Shown here: piece after piece, positions 1-7,112 of the stretch
Numbering within the stretch: position 1 is the first letter of the stretch
Layout: each line of letters begins with the position of its first letter
Assembly: GCF_000819725.1 (NCBI RefSeq)
Contig: NZ_CDDH01000107.1
Location: forward strand, 1-45,328
Direction: 5' to 3'
Length of the DNA: 45,328 nucleotides
Origin: Aeromonas australiensis
GTDB taxonomy: Bacteria > Pseudomonadota > Gammaproteobacteria > Enterobacterales > Aeromonadaceae
Translations under genes and position numbers: made by a program
Notes under the pieces: generated by a model
Seen by the model: the letters and a program-made list of their open reading frames with translations, nothing else
Databases searched by the model: none
Told to the model about the DNA's origin: nothing

Positions 1-29
1 GCGAGATGCTGGCCAGCTGGACCAAGTAG
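1..29 (+). CDS. 3' end of an upstream gene (partial)
   Basis: The first 29 bases are open in the third frame and end in a TAG stop, reading EMLASWTK-stop. This looks like the C-terminus of a gene beginning outside the window, but eight residues are too few to assign a family. It is listed because no other explanation of these bases is visible. Confidence 0.3.
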
Positions 30-299
30 CGCCTATAGGCGCCTTGCTGCGCTCGCGTTCTCATATCCGCAGGGGGCTCCAGCTCCCTGCAATTGCTAAC
101 CATCCGTTGGCAATCATCTATTTTCACTGGTCATTCACAACCAGATTGCCCCTCTCGCACACGACCAGTCGAACCGGTTGCACCTTGCCATCCCTCAGGC
201 TTGATCTCTGTCATAAACGTGCGTTTGCTCGCGGTTAACCCCCTGCTGCCCGACTAGAATCAGGGTAGATAGGCGGCCTCTGGGCCCAAGGAGGTTATC
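30..299. other. Intergenic region upstream of the CPXCG gene
   Basis: About 270 bases with no convincing gene on either strand. A short open frame around 44-238 has no ribosome binding site or recognisable family. A -10-like TAGAAT lies at 255-260 but no good -35 is at the right distance. A strong Shine-Dalgarno AAGGAGG at 288-294 serves the next gene. Confidence 0.5.
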
Positions 300-503
300 A
301 TGATCGAGTACACCAGCAAGCGCATCGTCTGCCCCCACTGTGGCCACCATACCCGGGTCGAGCTGGATGCCAGCCAGGGTGATCAGGAGTTTTACGAAGA
401 TTGCATGGCTTGTTGCAATCCGATCCACCTGCGGCTTCATCGGGATGAGGAGCACGACCGCCTGCAACTCTTTGTGGATGCGGATGACGAGCAACTGTTT
501 TGA
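300..503 (+). CDS. CPXCG-motif cysteine-rich zinc-ribbon protein
   Basis: A 67-residue protein with two cysteine pairs: C11-P-H-C14 and C35-M-A-C38 (followed by C39 and N-P-I). This is the arrangement of the CPXCG-type small zinc-ribbon family found across gammaproteobacteria, whose role is unknown. The pairs very probably bind one zinc ion. The ATG has an AAGGAGG ribosome binding site five bases upstream. The C-terminus is acidic and ends D-D-E-Q-L-F. The codons for this tail and the stop form the first unit of a 34-bp tandem repeat continuing downstream. The gene is followed by a strong hairpin at 647-683 and converges on ribE. The family call is firm; the function is not known. Confidence 0.85.
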   Translation: MIEYTSKRIVCPHCGHHTRVELDASQGDQEFYEDCMACCNPIHLRLHRDEEHDRLQLFVDADDEQLF

Positions 504-621
504 TTGCGAGCCACAAAAGGACGAGCAACTGTTTTGATTGCGAGTCACAAAAGGACGAGCAGCTGTTTTGACTGTGAGTCGCAAAAGGACGAGTAACTGT
601 TTTGACTGCGAGTCATAGAAA
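486..621 (+). repeat. Four tandem copies of a 34-bp unit spanning a stop codon
   Basis: Units lie at 486-519, 520-553, 554-587 and 588-621, each beginning GACGAG. Units 1 and 2 differ at one base; units 3 and 4 carry a few substitutions. Unit 1 includes the last codons and stop of the CPXCG gene. Units 2 and 3 repeat the same D-E-Q-L-F-stop reading, so they are copies of the gene's end. There are no spacers, so this is not a CRISPR array. Confidence 0.95.
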
Positions 622-646
622 GTTGAGTGGATATTTTCACCACATG

Positions 647-683
647 AATAACAAGGGCCTGCACACTGCAGGCCCTTGTTATT
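647..683. terminator. Bidirectional terminator between the CPXCG gene and ribE
   Basis: A perfect 17-bp inverted repeat (arms 647-663 and 667-683, loop 664-666) with AAT/ATT ends sits between two convergent genes. The GC-rich core GGGCCTGCA is typical of a rho-independent terminator. It likely stops both transcripts. Confidence 0.8.
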
Positions 684-708
684 GACGCTTGAAACCGTAC
701 CGTTCCCT

Positions 709-1326
709 TCAGTTGCCTCCGCGTGCCGCCAGCACCCGCTCCACGGTATCGACGATGGCCTGGGTCTGGGGATCGATCTCGATATTGGTCTGCCAGCCCG
801 CCTTGACCCAACCCAGGTTGGTGCGGGCCAGCGTCTCGGGGATCAGATGGACGCAAAACTCCCGCTCGCGCACCTCACCTATGGTCAGACTGATACCATC
901 GATGCCGATGTAGCCCTTGGTCAGCACATATTTCATCAACTCGGGAGCGAGGCGATACCACACCTGGCGGTTGTTGGGGGTGTCTATCACCGAGGTGACC
1001 TCTGCCATGCCGATGATATGGCCAGACATGGCATGACCGCCGATCTCGTCACCAAAGCGGGCGGCCCGCTCCACATTGACCTTGTCCCCTATCTGCAGCT
1101 GGCCGAGGTTGGTGAGGCGCAGGGTCTCCTGCATCAGATCGAAGCTGACCCGCTCCCCTTCAACCCGGGTGACAGTCAAACAGCAGCCGTTGTGGGCAAC
1201 CGAGGCACCGAGGGTCAACCCTGCCCCCCACGCCGGGTCTGGCATGCGGATCACATGGGTACGGAAGTTGGGTTGCTCCTCGATGGCCACCAGTTCGGCG
1301 GTCCCCTGCACTATGCCAGTGAACAT
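709..1326 (-). CDS. ribE: Riboflavin synthase, alpha subunit
   Basis: The enzyme converts two molecules of 6,7-dimethyl-8-ribityllumazine into riboflavin and an amino-pyrimidinedione, the last step of riboflavin synthesis in the cytoplasm. The 205-residue protein begins with the diagnostic MFTGIVQG. It consists of two homologous lumazine-binding barrels: the first carries G-A-S-V-A-H-N-G-C-C-L-T-V near residue 45, the second G-I-D-G-I-S-L-T-I near residue 143. The length fits the family (about 205-215). The open frame continues 45 codons upstream, but the MFTG start matches the family and has AGGAG before it. No FMN riboswitch is visible upstream. The gene is divergent from yaeP. Also called ribC in E. 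coli. Confidence 0.95.
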   Translation of the reverse strand: MFTGIVQGTAELVAIEEQPNFRTHVIRMPDPAWGAGLTLGASVAHNGCCLTVTRVEGERVSFDLMQETLRLTNLGQLQIGDKVNVERAARFGDEIGGHAMSGHIIGMAEVTSVIDTPNNRQVWYRLAPELMKYVLTKGYIGIDGISLTIGEVREREFCVHLIPETLARTNLGWVKAGWQTNIEIDPQTQAIVDTVERVLAARGGN

Positions 1327-1355
1327 CTGGTTTCTCCTGCTACGACAAAAAGGGC

Positions 1356-1384
1356 AGATTAACCTCGGGCAGAGGGTGAGACAA
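1356..1384 (-). promoter_or_regulatory. Candidate sigma-70 promoter of ribE
   Basis: On the minus strand, TTGTCT (1379-1384) and TAATCT (1356-1361) are separated by 17 bp, about 30 bp before the ribE start codon. Placement and spacing are good; prediction only. Confidence 0.5.
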
Positions 1385-1393
1385 GGGTACTGG

Positions 1394-1422
1394 CTGACAA
1401 GCTCGCGGCCGATCGCTATAGT
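1394..1422 (+). promoter_or_regulatory. Candidate sigma-70 promoter of yaeP
   Basis: CTGACA (1394-1399) and TATAGT (1417-1422), each one base off consensus, with a 17-bp spacer. The predicted start of transcription is about 30 bases before the yaeP start codon. Confidence 0.6.
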
Positions 1423-1459
1423 GACGCCGTTCACATCCGGGTAAACAAGGAAACAAGAC

Positions 1460-1666
1460 ATGCTGGTATATCAATGTTGTGAAGCGATCCGCATCGCCTA
1501 TAACCAGATTGGCTCCGGCGAGCAGGGCTATGTACCTAACGCCATCGCCGCCACCATCCGTGCCCTCGACGCGGTCGCCGCCGATGAGCGGGTGCCCGCC
1601 GAGCTGCGCGAGCAGGCAGCCTATGCCGCCGCCAACCTGCTGATCAGCGATCACCAAGACGCCTGA
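1460..1666 (+). CDS. yaeP: YaeP family protein (UPF0253)
   Basis: A 68-residue, mostly helical protein. It matches the YaeP/UPF0253 family of enterobacteria and Vibrio, including G-Y-V-P-N-A (residues 23-28) and the conserved C-terminal [12 protein letters not shown] (residues 53-64). Its function is not established. The start ATG follows AAGGA. A consensus-like promoter lies just upstream, shared back-to-back with the ribE promoter. Confidence 0.9.
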   Translation: MLVYQCCEAIRIAYNQIGSGEQGYVPNAIAATIRALDAVAADERVPAELREQAAYAAANLLISDHQDA

Positions 1667-1690
1667 TCGACCACATTCAAAGCCAAACGT

Positions 1691-1719
1691 TTCACCCTGT
1701 ATCGTTTTCAGGCTAGAAT
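1691..1719 (+). promoter_or_regulatory. Candidate sigma-70 promoter of norM
   Basis: TTCACC (1691-1696) and TAGAAT (1714-1719) with a 17-bp spacer. The transcript would start near 1726, just before the hairpin at 1731-1760. Confidence 0.5.
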
Positions 1720-1730
1720 GCCTCCCCCAC

Positions 1731-1760
1731 CCTCTGCACTTTCGTCCGAAAGTGCAGAGG
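1731..1760 (+). promoter_or_regulatory. Stem-loop in the norM 5' leader
   Basis: A perfect 14-bp inverted repeat (1731-1744 and 1747-1760) with a two-base centre. It would lie at the very 5' end of the norM mRNA. The pyrimidine-rich stretch after it is not a clean T-run. It could be a stabilising 5' hairpin, an operator or an attenuator. Confidence 0.6.
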
Positions 1761-1813
1761 CTCTCCCCCATTTCCGCTCTTTTTGCTCTTATCTGATCCA
1801 CTCGGAGGTGTCA

Positions 1814-3166
1814 GTGCAACGTTATTGGTCCGAGGCGAGGCAACTCGTTCGTCTAGCCAGCCCCATTCTGGTCGCTCAGGTGGCCCAGATCGCCATGAAC
1901 TTTGTCGACACTGTGATGGCGGGACAAGTCAGTGCAGTGGATCTCGCCGCTGTGTCGGTGGCATCCAGCTTCTGGTTGCCGGTGATCCTGCTGGTGCAGG
2001 GGATCATCATGGCGCTCACCCCCATCGTCTCCCAACTCAATGGCGCACGTAAACGGAACGAAGTGCGTCCAGCTGTGCATCAGGGCTTCTGGCTTGCACT
2101 CATGGTCACACCGGTGGCCATGGTCGCCCTTTACTTCAGTCCGCTGGCCCTGCTGTTCATGGAGGTCGATCCCCTGATGGCGACCAAAACGGCGGGCTAT
2201 CTGCACGCCATTCTATGGGGACTACCCGCCTTCGTGCTGTTCCAGGTGCTGCGCAACTTCAGCGAGGGGCTCTCCCACACCATGCCCACCATGGTGATAG
2301 GTTTTGTGGGGCTGGCGGTCAATATTCCCGCCAACTACATCTTCATTTATGGCCACTTTGGCATGCCCGCCCTCGGCGGTGTCGGCTGTGGCGTGGCCAC
2401 CGCCATCGTGCTGTGGGCCATGTTGCTGGCGATGATCCTCTATGTGAAGCTCTCCCGTCACTTCACCGAAATACGCCTCTTCTCTCAGCTGGCTCGCCCC
2501 AACGGCAGCCGGATCTGGCGACTGTTTCGCTTGGGGTTCCCCATCGCCATGGCGATCTTCTGCGAGGTGACCCTGTTTACTGTGGTGGCCCTGATGCTAG
2601 CCCCCTTCGGCGCCGAAACAGTGGCAAGCCACCAGATTGCCCTCAACTTCTCCAGCCTGGTGTTTATGCTGCCCCTCTCCATCGGTGTCGGCGTCACCAT
2701 CCGGGTCGGCCACAGCATCGGCGAAGGATTGCCTGATCATGCCCGGGTCGCCGCCCGAACCGGATTGATGCTGGGGATGGCGATTGCCGCCGGAACGGCT
2801 GCCCTGACGGTGCTGCTGCGCGATCAGATTGCCGCCATCTATACCGATGATCGGCAGGTGATCGCCCTGGCCGCCATCTTGCTGTTCTTTGCAGCCATCT
2901 ATCAGATCTCCGACTCGGTACAGGTGATCGCGGCTGCCGCACTAAGGGGTTACAAGGATACCCAGGCGATCTTTTACATCACCATCATCGCTTATTGGGG
3001 CATGGGGCTGCCAAGCGGCATGATCCTGGGGCTGACCGACTGGGTAGTGCCACGGATGGGGCCACAGGGATTCTGGATCGGCTTTATCGTTGGTTTAACC
3101 GGTGCGGCTCTGATGCTGGGGGCTCGCCTCAAGGTGATATATGGCCGTTTCGGCACCCGTTCGTAA
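1814..3166 (+). CDS. norM: MATE-family multidrug/sodium antiporter NorM
   Basis: An inner-membrane efflux pump that uses the sodium (or proton) gradient to expel cationic dyes, fluoroquinolones and related compounds. From the GTG start at 1814 the product is 450 residues, close to Vibrio NorM (about 456). It has twelve predicted hydrophobic segments in two MatE repeats. Family signatures visible include F-V-D-T-V-M-A-G near residue 34, G-G-V-G-C-G-V-A-T near residue 190 and A-L-R-G-Y-K-D near residue 380. The frame is open 32 codons further upstream, but GTG at 1814 has GGAGG five bases before it and gives the family N-terminus. The last 26 bases overlap the DUF3080 gene, which suggests translational coupling. 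Confidence 0.92.
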   Translation: MQRYWSEARQLVRLASPILVAQVAQIAMNFVDTVMAGQVSAVDLAAVSVASSFWLPVILLVQGIIMALTPIVSQLNGARKRNEVRPAVHQGFWLALMVTPVAMVALYFSPLALLFMEVDPLMATKTAGYLHAILWGLPAFVLFQVLRNFSEGLSHTMPTMVIGFVGLAVNIPANYIFIYGHFGMPALGGVGCGVATAIVLWAMLLAMILYVKLSRHFTEIRLFSQLARPNGSRIWRLFRLGFPIAMAIFCEVTLFTVVALMLAPFGAETVASHQIALNFSSLVFMLPLSIGVGVTIRVGHSIGEGLPDHARVAARTGLMLGMAIAAGTAALTVLLRDQIAAIYTDDRQVIALAAILLFFAAIYQISDSVQVIAAAALRGYKDTQAIFYITIIAYWGMGLPSGMILGLTDWVVPRMGPQGFWIGFIVGLTGAALMLGARLKVIYGRFGTRS

Positions 3167-4199
3167 TTTGATATGCGTGCTACTGGGGGGGCTGCTGGCA
3201 GGCTGTTCCCCCGATATTCCTGCCGATTTCGCCACCTATCAAACCAGGCTCAACCATCTCCTCGAGCAGCCAGACCCACCGCCTCCAACCGTGCCTGTTA
3301 TCCCATTGCCAGCACAACGGCACTTGCAACGGCCGCTGCCGGACCTCAGGATCGGTCTGCTCGACATACTGCCTCTCAATCAGTGCGGACTTGGCGCCCT
3401 GATCGCAGAACGCAACGGTTCTCTCGGCCGCAGCGGTGACCACGTCAATCAGCTTGCCTATGAGTGGCAACTGGTACAGGGGCTGCAGCGCTGCCGGCTT
3501 GCCGACCCGGAACAAGCTCGCTGGCTTCAGGAGCTGGCCAGGCAAAAGTCTGACATGCTGCCGGACCGTTTCTGGAACCTGCTGGTCAGCACTACTGAAT
3601 TGCGTCGTACCTTCAATCCCAGGCACCAACCGCTCCCTCTGGATCGCTCCGTGCAGGCAAGCCGCTTGGCACTCGAACAGCTGCACCAGTGGCAACTGGC
3701 CGTCAATAACCCGAGCCATCCCCCAGAGTCATTACCATCCCTGGCACTGATCCTCGAGCCGCTCTACCGCTCCGATGCGCTGCCCCGCTTGCTCTACTCT
3801 CTGTCACTGGCTGCGGCCTGGCTCAACCAGATCAGCGCACAACTGGAGGACATGCCCGCATCTCGGCTCTGTCCGACAACGGATCCGCAGCGTCTGGGTC
3901 GACTGCGCGGCGCCATGACCCACTACTATGGCAAGTCACTGCAACCCTGGCTGGCACACCTTGAACGCCAGTATCGTCTGATTGAATCCCCCCTGGCAGC
4001 CCTGTTTGCCGATGACTACAGTCCGGCGCTTGCTCCTTGGCGCCTCACCTATGCCGCTCGACTCGATAGCCTGGTCTGGCAGGATTTTCGGGCGGCTACT
4101 CTGCGTCACGCCCATGCCTGGCAAGCCGTATTTAGCCGCTGCAACCAGGCCCCTGCGGTGATCTTCGCTCCCCCCGTCCCGGAAGATGTGAGCCTGTAA
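3141..4199 (+). CDS. DUF3080 family lipoprotein
   Basis: A 352-residue protein with an N-terminal lipoprotein signal: a basic start, a hydrophobic segment and the lipobox L-A-G-C at residues 19-22. It is therefore predicted to be lipid-anchored in the envelope. The remainder matches the DUF3080 family as I recall it, including N-Q-C-G-L (near residue 79), A-E-R-N-S/G-xLG, and a region rich in L, W and Q. The function is unknown. The start lies inside the norM 3' end (26-bp overlap), so the two genes are probably co-transcribed. Whether the protein has anything to do with efflux is not known. Confidence 0.8.
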   Translation: MAVSAPVRNLICVLLGGLLAGCSPDIPADFATYQTRLNHLLEQPDPPPPTVPVIPLPAQRHLQRPLPDLRIGLLDILPLNQCGLGALIAERNGSLGRSGDHVNQLAYEWQLVQGLQRCRLADPEQARWLQELARQKSDMLPDRFWNLLVSTTELRRTFNPRHQPLPLDRSVQASRLALEQLHQWQLAVNNPSHPPESLPSLALILEPLYRSDALPRLLYSLSLAAAWLNQISAQLEDMPASRLCPTTDPQRLGRLRGAMTHYYGKSLQPWLAHLERQYRLIESPLAALFADDYSPALAPWRLTYAARLDSLVWQDFRAATLRHAHAWQAVFSRCNQAPAVIFAPPVPEDVSL

Positions 4200-4254
4200 A
4201 ATCAACAGGCTGCGCAAGAACTGGGCAAACAGTCTGCTTTGTGCATGTCCCTTG

Positions 4255-4283
4255 TTGACAGCCTTGGGGGCCATGGGTAGTAT
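4255..4283 (+). promoter_or_regulatory. Promoter of the tRNA-Val operon
   Basis: TTGACA (4255-4260, perfect) and TAGTAT (4278-4283) with a 17-bp spacer, followed by a GC-rich discriminator (GCCGACC) typical of stringently controlled stable-RNA promoters. Confidence 0.75.
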
Positions 4284-4290
4284 GCCGACC

Positions 4291-4309
4291 ACGCCAGCAA
4301 TGCTGGCGT
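4291..4309 (+). promoter_or_regulatory. Hairpin at the 5' end of the tRNA-Val precursor
   Basis: A perfect 9-bp inverted repeat (4291-4299 and 4301-4309) around a single base. It is predicted to begin at about the transcription start and end eight bases before the first tRNA. Confidence 0.6.
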
Positions 4310-4317
4310 AGTGAAGT

Positions 4318-4394
4318 GGGTTTATAGCTCAGTTGGTTAGAGCACTACCTTGACATGGTAGGGGTCGTTGGTTCGAATCCAATTAAACCCACCA
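4318..4394 (+). tRNA. tRNA-Val(GAC), type A copy 1
   Basis: 77 bases including an encoded CCA. The acceptor stem pairs GGGTTTA with TAAACCC. The anticodon arm is CTACC-TTGACAT-GGTAG, giving anticodon GAC, which reads GUC and GUU. The T arm has the normal GTTCGAATC. First gene of the operon; identical to the copy at 4698-4774. Confidence 0.97.
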
Positions 4395-4407
4395 CTTTTT
4401 CTGTGAT

Positions 4408-4484
4408 GCGTCCTTAGCTCAGCTGGTTAGAGCACCACCTTGACATGGTGGGGGTCGGTGGTTCGAATCCACTAGGACGCACCA
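4408..4484 (+). tRNA. tRNA-Val(GAC), type B copy 1
   Basis: 77 bases with encoded CCA. The acceptor stem GCGTCCT/AGGACGC differs from type A, but the anticodon is the same GAC. The anticodon stem is CCACC/GGTGG, with a C27-G43 pair. Confidence 0.97.
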
Positions 4485-4502
4485 TTACAAAATACTGATT
4501 AT

Positions 4503-4579
4503 GCGTCCTTAGCTCAGCTGGTTAGAGCATCACCTTGACATGGTGGGGGTCGGTGGTTCGAATCCACTAGGACGCACCA
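4503..4579 (+). tRNA. tRNA-Val(GAC), type B copy 2
   Basis: 77 bases with encoded CCA. It differs from the copy at 4408 by a single C-to-T at position 27, turning the top pair of the anticodon stem into U-G. Confidence 0.97.
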
Positions 4580-4613
4580 TTCAGTTTGAAAGAAATGCAG
4601 ATATTCCAGATGT

Positions 4614-4694
4614 GGGTTTATAGCTCGGTTTGTTAGAGCACTACCTTGACATGGCATATAGGATGTCGTTGGTTCGAGTCCAGTTGAATAGAGA
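4614..4694 (+). pseudogene. Decayed tRNA-Val(GAC) copy
   Basis: It begins like a type A gene (GGGTTTATAGCTC) and keeps the D-arm region and the loop TTGACAT. However, the 3' half of the anticodon stem is replaced and lengthened (GGCATATAGGATGTC instead of GGTAGGGGTC). The D loop carries substitutions. The 3' acceptor strand and CCA are gone (TTGAATAGAG instead of TTAAACCCACCA). It cannot fold as a tRNA and is a pseudogene inside an active operon. Confidence 0.85.
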
Positions 4695-4697
4695 TGT

Positions 4698-4774
4698 GGG
4701 TTTATAGCTCAGTTGGTTAGAGCACTACCTTGACATGGTAGGGGTCGTTGGTTCGAATCCAATTAAACCCACCA
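4698..4774 (+). tRNA. tRNA-Val(GAC), type A copy 2
   Basis: 77 bases with encoded CCA, identical in sequence to the first gene of the operon (4318-4394). Confidence 0.97.
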
Positions 4775-4812
4775 CTTCTGCATAAAGAAATAAAAGTCGC
4801 ATTGCGCACCCT

Positions 4813-4889
4813 GCGTCCTTAGCTCAGCTGGTTAGAGCATCACCTTGACATGGTGGGGGTCGGTGGTTCGAATCCACTAGGACGCACCA
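4813..4889 (+). tRNA. tRNA-Val(GAC), type B copy 3
   Basis: 77 bases with encoded CCA, identical to the copy at 4503 including T27. It is the last gene of the operon, five bases before the terminator. Confidence 0.97.
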
Positions 4890-4894
4890 GATTA

Positions 4895-4923
4895 AAAAAG
4901 CCCGCTCATCGAGCGGGCTTTTT
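4895..4923 (+). terminator. Terminator of the tRNA-Val operon
   Basis: Inverted repeat AAAAAGCCCGCTC / GAGCGGGCTTTTT with a 3-base loop and a T-run; a textbook rho-independent terminator. Confidence 0.9.
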
Positions 4924-4995
4924 GCATTCTGTCCCCCCCTTCCCCGCCAATCAGTTCATCACCGACCGGGCAATGGTGCAGAACCTTGTTCCAAT

Positions 4996-5029
4996 AAAAA
5001 GCCCGTCTCATCCGATAAACGACACGGGC
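4996..5029 (-). terminator. Terminator of the UacR-like regulator gene
   Basis: On the minus strand a GCCCGTGTC/GAGACGGGC stem (one mismatch) is followed by TTTTTATT, 22 bases past the stop codon. Confidence 0.7.
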
Positions 5030-5050
5030 CGGATAGATGCCGCCAGCACC

Positions 5051-6886
5051 TCAGCTCTGCACGGCAATCTCGTACTTCTTTATCTTGCGATAGAGGGTGG
5101 CAATCCCAATCCCCAGCGCCTGTGCGGCCAGTTTTTTGTTGCCAAGCCGCTGCAGGGTCTCTTCAATCATCTGTTTTTCCATGCTCTCAAGGCCGCTCTC
5201 ACCCGGAACGGGTTCAGGCAGCTTCTCCGGCATGGCGGCGAGCGGAGCTGTGGCAGCCACATTGAACGACGCATCCAGATTGGTCACCGGGATCGACTGG
5301 GCCGCCACGCGATGGGGCTCCTGATTGCGGATGATATTGGGGGGCAGCAGGCTGGCGTCAATCACCTCGCCCGCCTGACTGACATTGACCAGATATTCGA
5401 TGAGGTTGCTAAGCTCACGCACATTGCCCGGCCAGCGATACCCCTTGAGCAGCGCCATCACCTCGGGCGCCAGACCGGGATAGACGATGCCAATGCGGTT
5501 GGTGTGCAGGTTGAGGAAGTAATGAGTCAGCAGCTCCACGTCCCCTTCCCGCTCCCGCAGTGGCGGCAGGTTGAGGGGGATAACGTTGATGCGGTAGAAG
5601 AGATCTTCACGAAATTTCCCTTCGGCGATGTATTGATCGAGATGCTGGTGAGTAGCGGCGATGATGCGAATATCCACCGGCACCGGTCGGCTGGCCCCGA
5701 TGGGGGTCACCTCCCGCAGCTCCAGCACCCGCAGCAGCTTGGCCTGCATGGTGAGCGGCATGTCGCCAATCTCGTCAAGGAACAGGGTGCCCTGATGGGC
5801 CGCCTGGATCAGGCCCTGTTTGCCCCCGCTGGCCGCGCCGGTAAAGGATCCCTTCACATAGCCAAACAGCTCGCTCTCCAGCAGTTGTTCGGGAATGGCG
5901 GCACAGTTGATGGCGATGAACGGCTTATCCTGCCGCGGACTGAGGCGATGGACGGCACGGGCCACCACCTCTTTACCGGTGCCGCTCTCGCCACAGATCA
6001 ACACGCTGGAGGGACTCTGGGCGATGCGGTGCAGCAGCCGTTTGAGGGTGCGCATCGGCTTGCTCTCGCCGATCAACTGATCGATCCGCACGTCCGGATC
6101 CGGCTCCTGCACCTGACCGGAGTGGGACTGGTGAAAGGCCATCAGAAAGAGCAGCTGCCCCTGCACATGGTGCAGCTGACCAATGATCAGCTCCTGGCAA
6201 CCTTCAAAGGTGATGATGTGCTGGATATGGCCGCTCAACCCCTGTCGGGAGAAGGTCAGCGGGCGGATCCCCACTTCACGCCCCTGCAGCTGTTCCTGCT
6301 GGCAACCCAGATGATGGAGCGCCGCATCGTTGGCGTAGAGCAGTTGACTCTTGTCATCGAGCAGCAGGCAACCCTGATCCATGTGAGTCATCAGATTGAG
6401 GAACACCTTGTTGACCCCATCCGATAGCCCGCGCGAATCGAGCAACTTGGCTACAAAGATGGTGGAGATGTGGCGCACATAGTCACACACATCCTGCAGA
6501 TTGTTATTGAGGCGCGCCTGCTGCTCGTCACTGAAGGCCACCAGACTGATCACCCCGATACAGCGCTCGTCCACCATGATGGGCACCCCGAGGAAGGCGC
6601 GCTCACGGCAGCTCCCCTTGCAGGTACAGCCGTCACAGACAGGATCATCACTGGTATGGGTAACGATCTTCTCCCGCTGGTTATCAATTACATAGCGCAG
6701 CAGGCGGGAATCTCCCTCCAGCTGACGTCCGAAGAACTTGCCATAGGGCCCGGTGCCAGCCACCCGCACCATATCGGCATCCACAATCTCGACCTCAAGC
6801 TGCAGCACACTCGCCAGCATCTTGGCAAAATGCAAGATGGTTGGCTGGATCTGCATCAACAGACATTGGTTGCTCACGGATCTCAT
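5051..6886 (-). CDS. Sigma-54-dependent activator of the UacR/YgeV type
   Basis: A 611-residue enhancer-binding protein. The N-terminal 250 residues form the GAF/PAS-like sensory part, including M-Q-I-Q-P-T (11-16) and a cysteine cluster C84, C87, C89, C93. The central AAA+ domain has Walker A GESGTGKE (299-306), the sigma-54 contact loop GSFTGA (346-351, one residue off GAFTGA) and Walker B T-L-F-L-D-E (367-372). R-W-P-G-N-V-R-E-L follows. The C-terminus is a Fis-type helix-turn-helix ending L-Y-R-K-I-K-K-Y-E. Similarity to E. coli YgeV (UacR, purine/uric-acid catabolism under anaerobiosis) runs over the whole length, as I recall that sequence. No purine-catabolism gene is nearby, so its target here is unknown. 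Start ATG with AAGGA seven bases before it. Confidence 0.85.
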   Translation of the reverse strand: MRSVSNQCLLMQIQPTILHFAKMLASVLQLEVEIVDADMVRVAGTGPYGKFFGRQLEGDSRLLRYVIDNQREKIVTHTSDDPVCDGCTCKGSCRERAFLGVPIMVDERCIGVISLVAFSDEQQARLNNNLQDVCDYVRHISTIFVAKLLDSRGLSDGVNKVFLNLMTHMDQGCLLLDDKSQLLYANDAALHHLGCQQEQLQGREVGIRPLTFSRQGLSGHIQHIITFEGCQELIIGQLHHVQGQLLFLMAFHQSHSGQVQEPDPDVRIDQLIGESKPMRTLKRLLHRIAQSPSSVLICGESGTGKEVVARAVHRLSPRQDKPFIAINCAAIPEQLLESELFGYVKGSFTGAASGGKQGLIQAAHQGTLFLDEIGDMPLTMQAKLLRVLELREVTPIGASRPVPVDIRIIAATHQHLDQYIAEGKFREDLFYRINVIPLNLPPLREREGDVELLTHYFLNLHTNRIGIVYPGLAPEVMALLKGYRWPGNVRELSNLIEYLVNVSQAGEVIDASLLPPNIIRNQEPHRVAAQSIPVTNLDASFNVAATAPLAAMPEKLPEPVPGESGLESMEKQMIEETLQRLGNKKLAAQALGIGIATLYRKIKKYEIAVQS

Positions 6887-7112
6887 CCATCATTCCTTTT
6901 TGTTCTTGTTATCCTCCCCCTAAAGGGAGTCATGCTGGCCAGATACTAAGGGATATCAGGGGGAACAACTTCGGGGGGGATCACGAAAAGGGAAATGGCG
7001 TGTCGCTACAGCTCGCACTATGTGCAGGCAGGTCCGGGGAAAGAAGATGGTGCGTTATAAACGGCAAAGGGCTGCCTGGCAGCCGGCAACCTGTTGCCGC
7101 CAATAGCAATTT

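Noticed and set aside
44..238. Short coding frame at the window start
   Set aside because: No ribosome binding site, no domain and low-complexity composition; treated as chance.
486..621. Possible short CRISPR array
   Set aside because: The 34-bp repeats are contiguous without spacers and no cas gene is present; it is a plain tandem repeat.
1327..1459. FMN riboswitch before ribE
   Set aside because: The interval is too short and lacks the conserved RFN-element segments; only promoters are visible.
4318..4889. tRNA cluster as an integration site of a genomic island
   Set aside because: No integrase, att-like direct repeat beyond the tRNA copies themselves, or compositional break is visible on either side.
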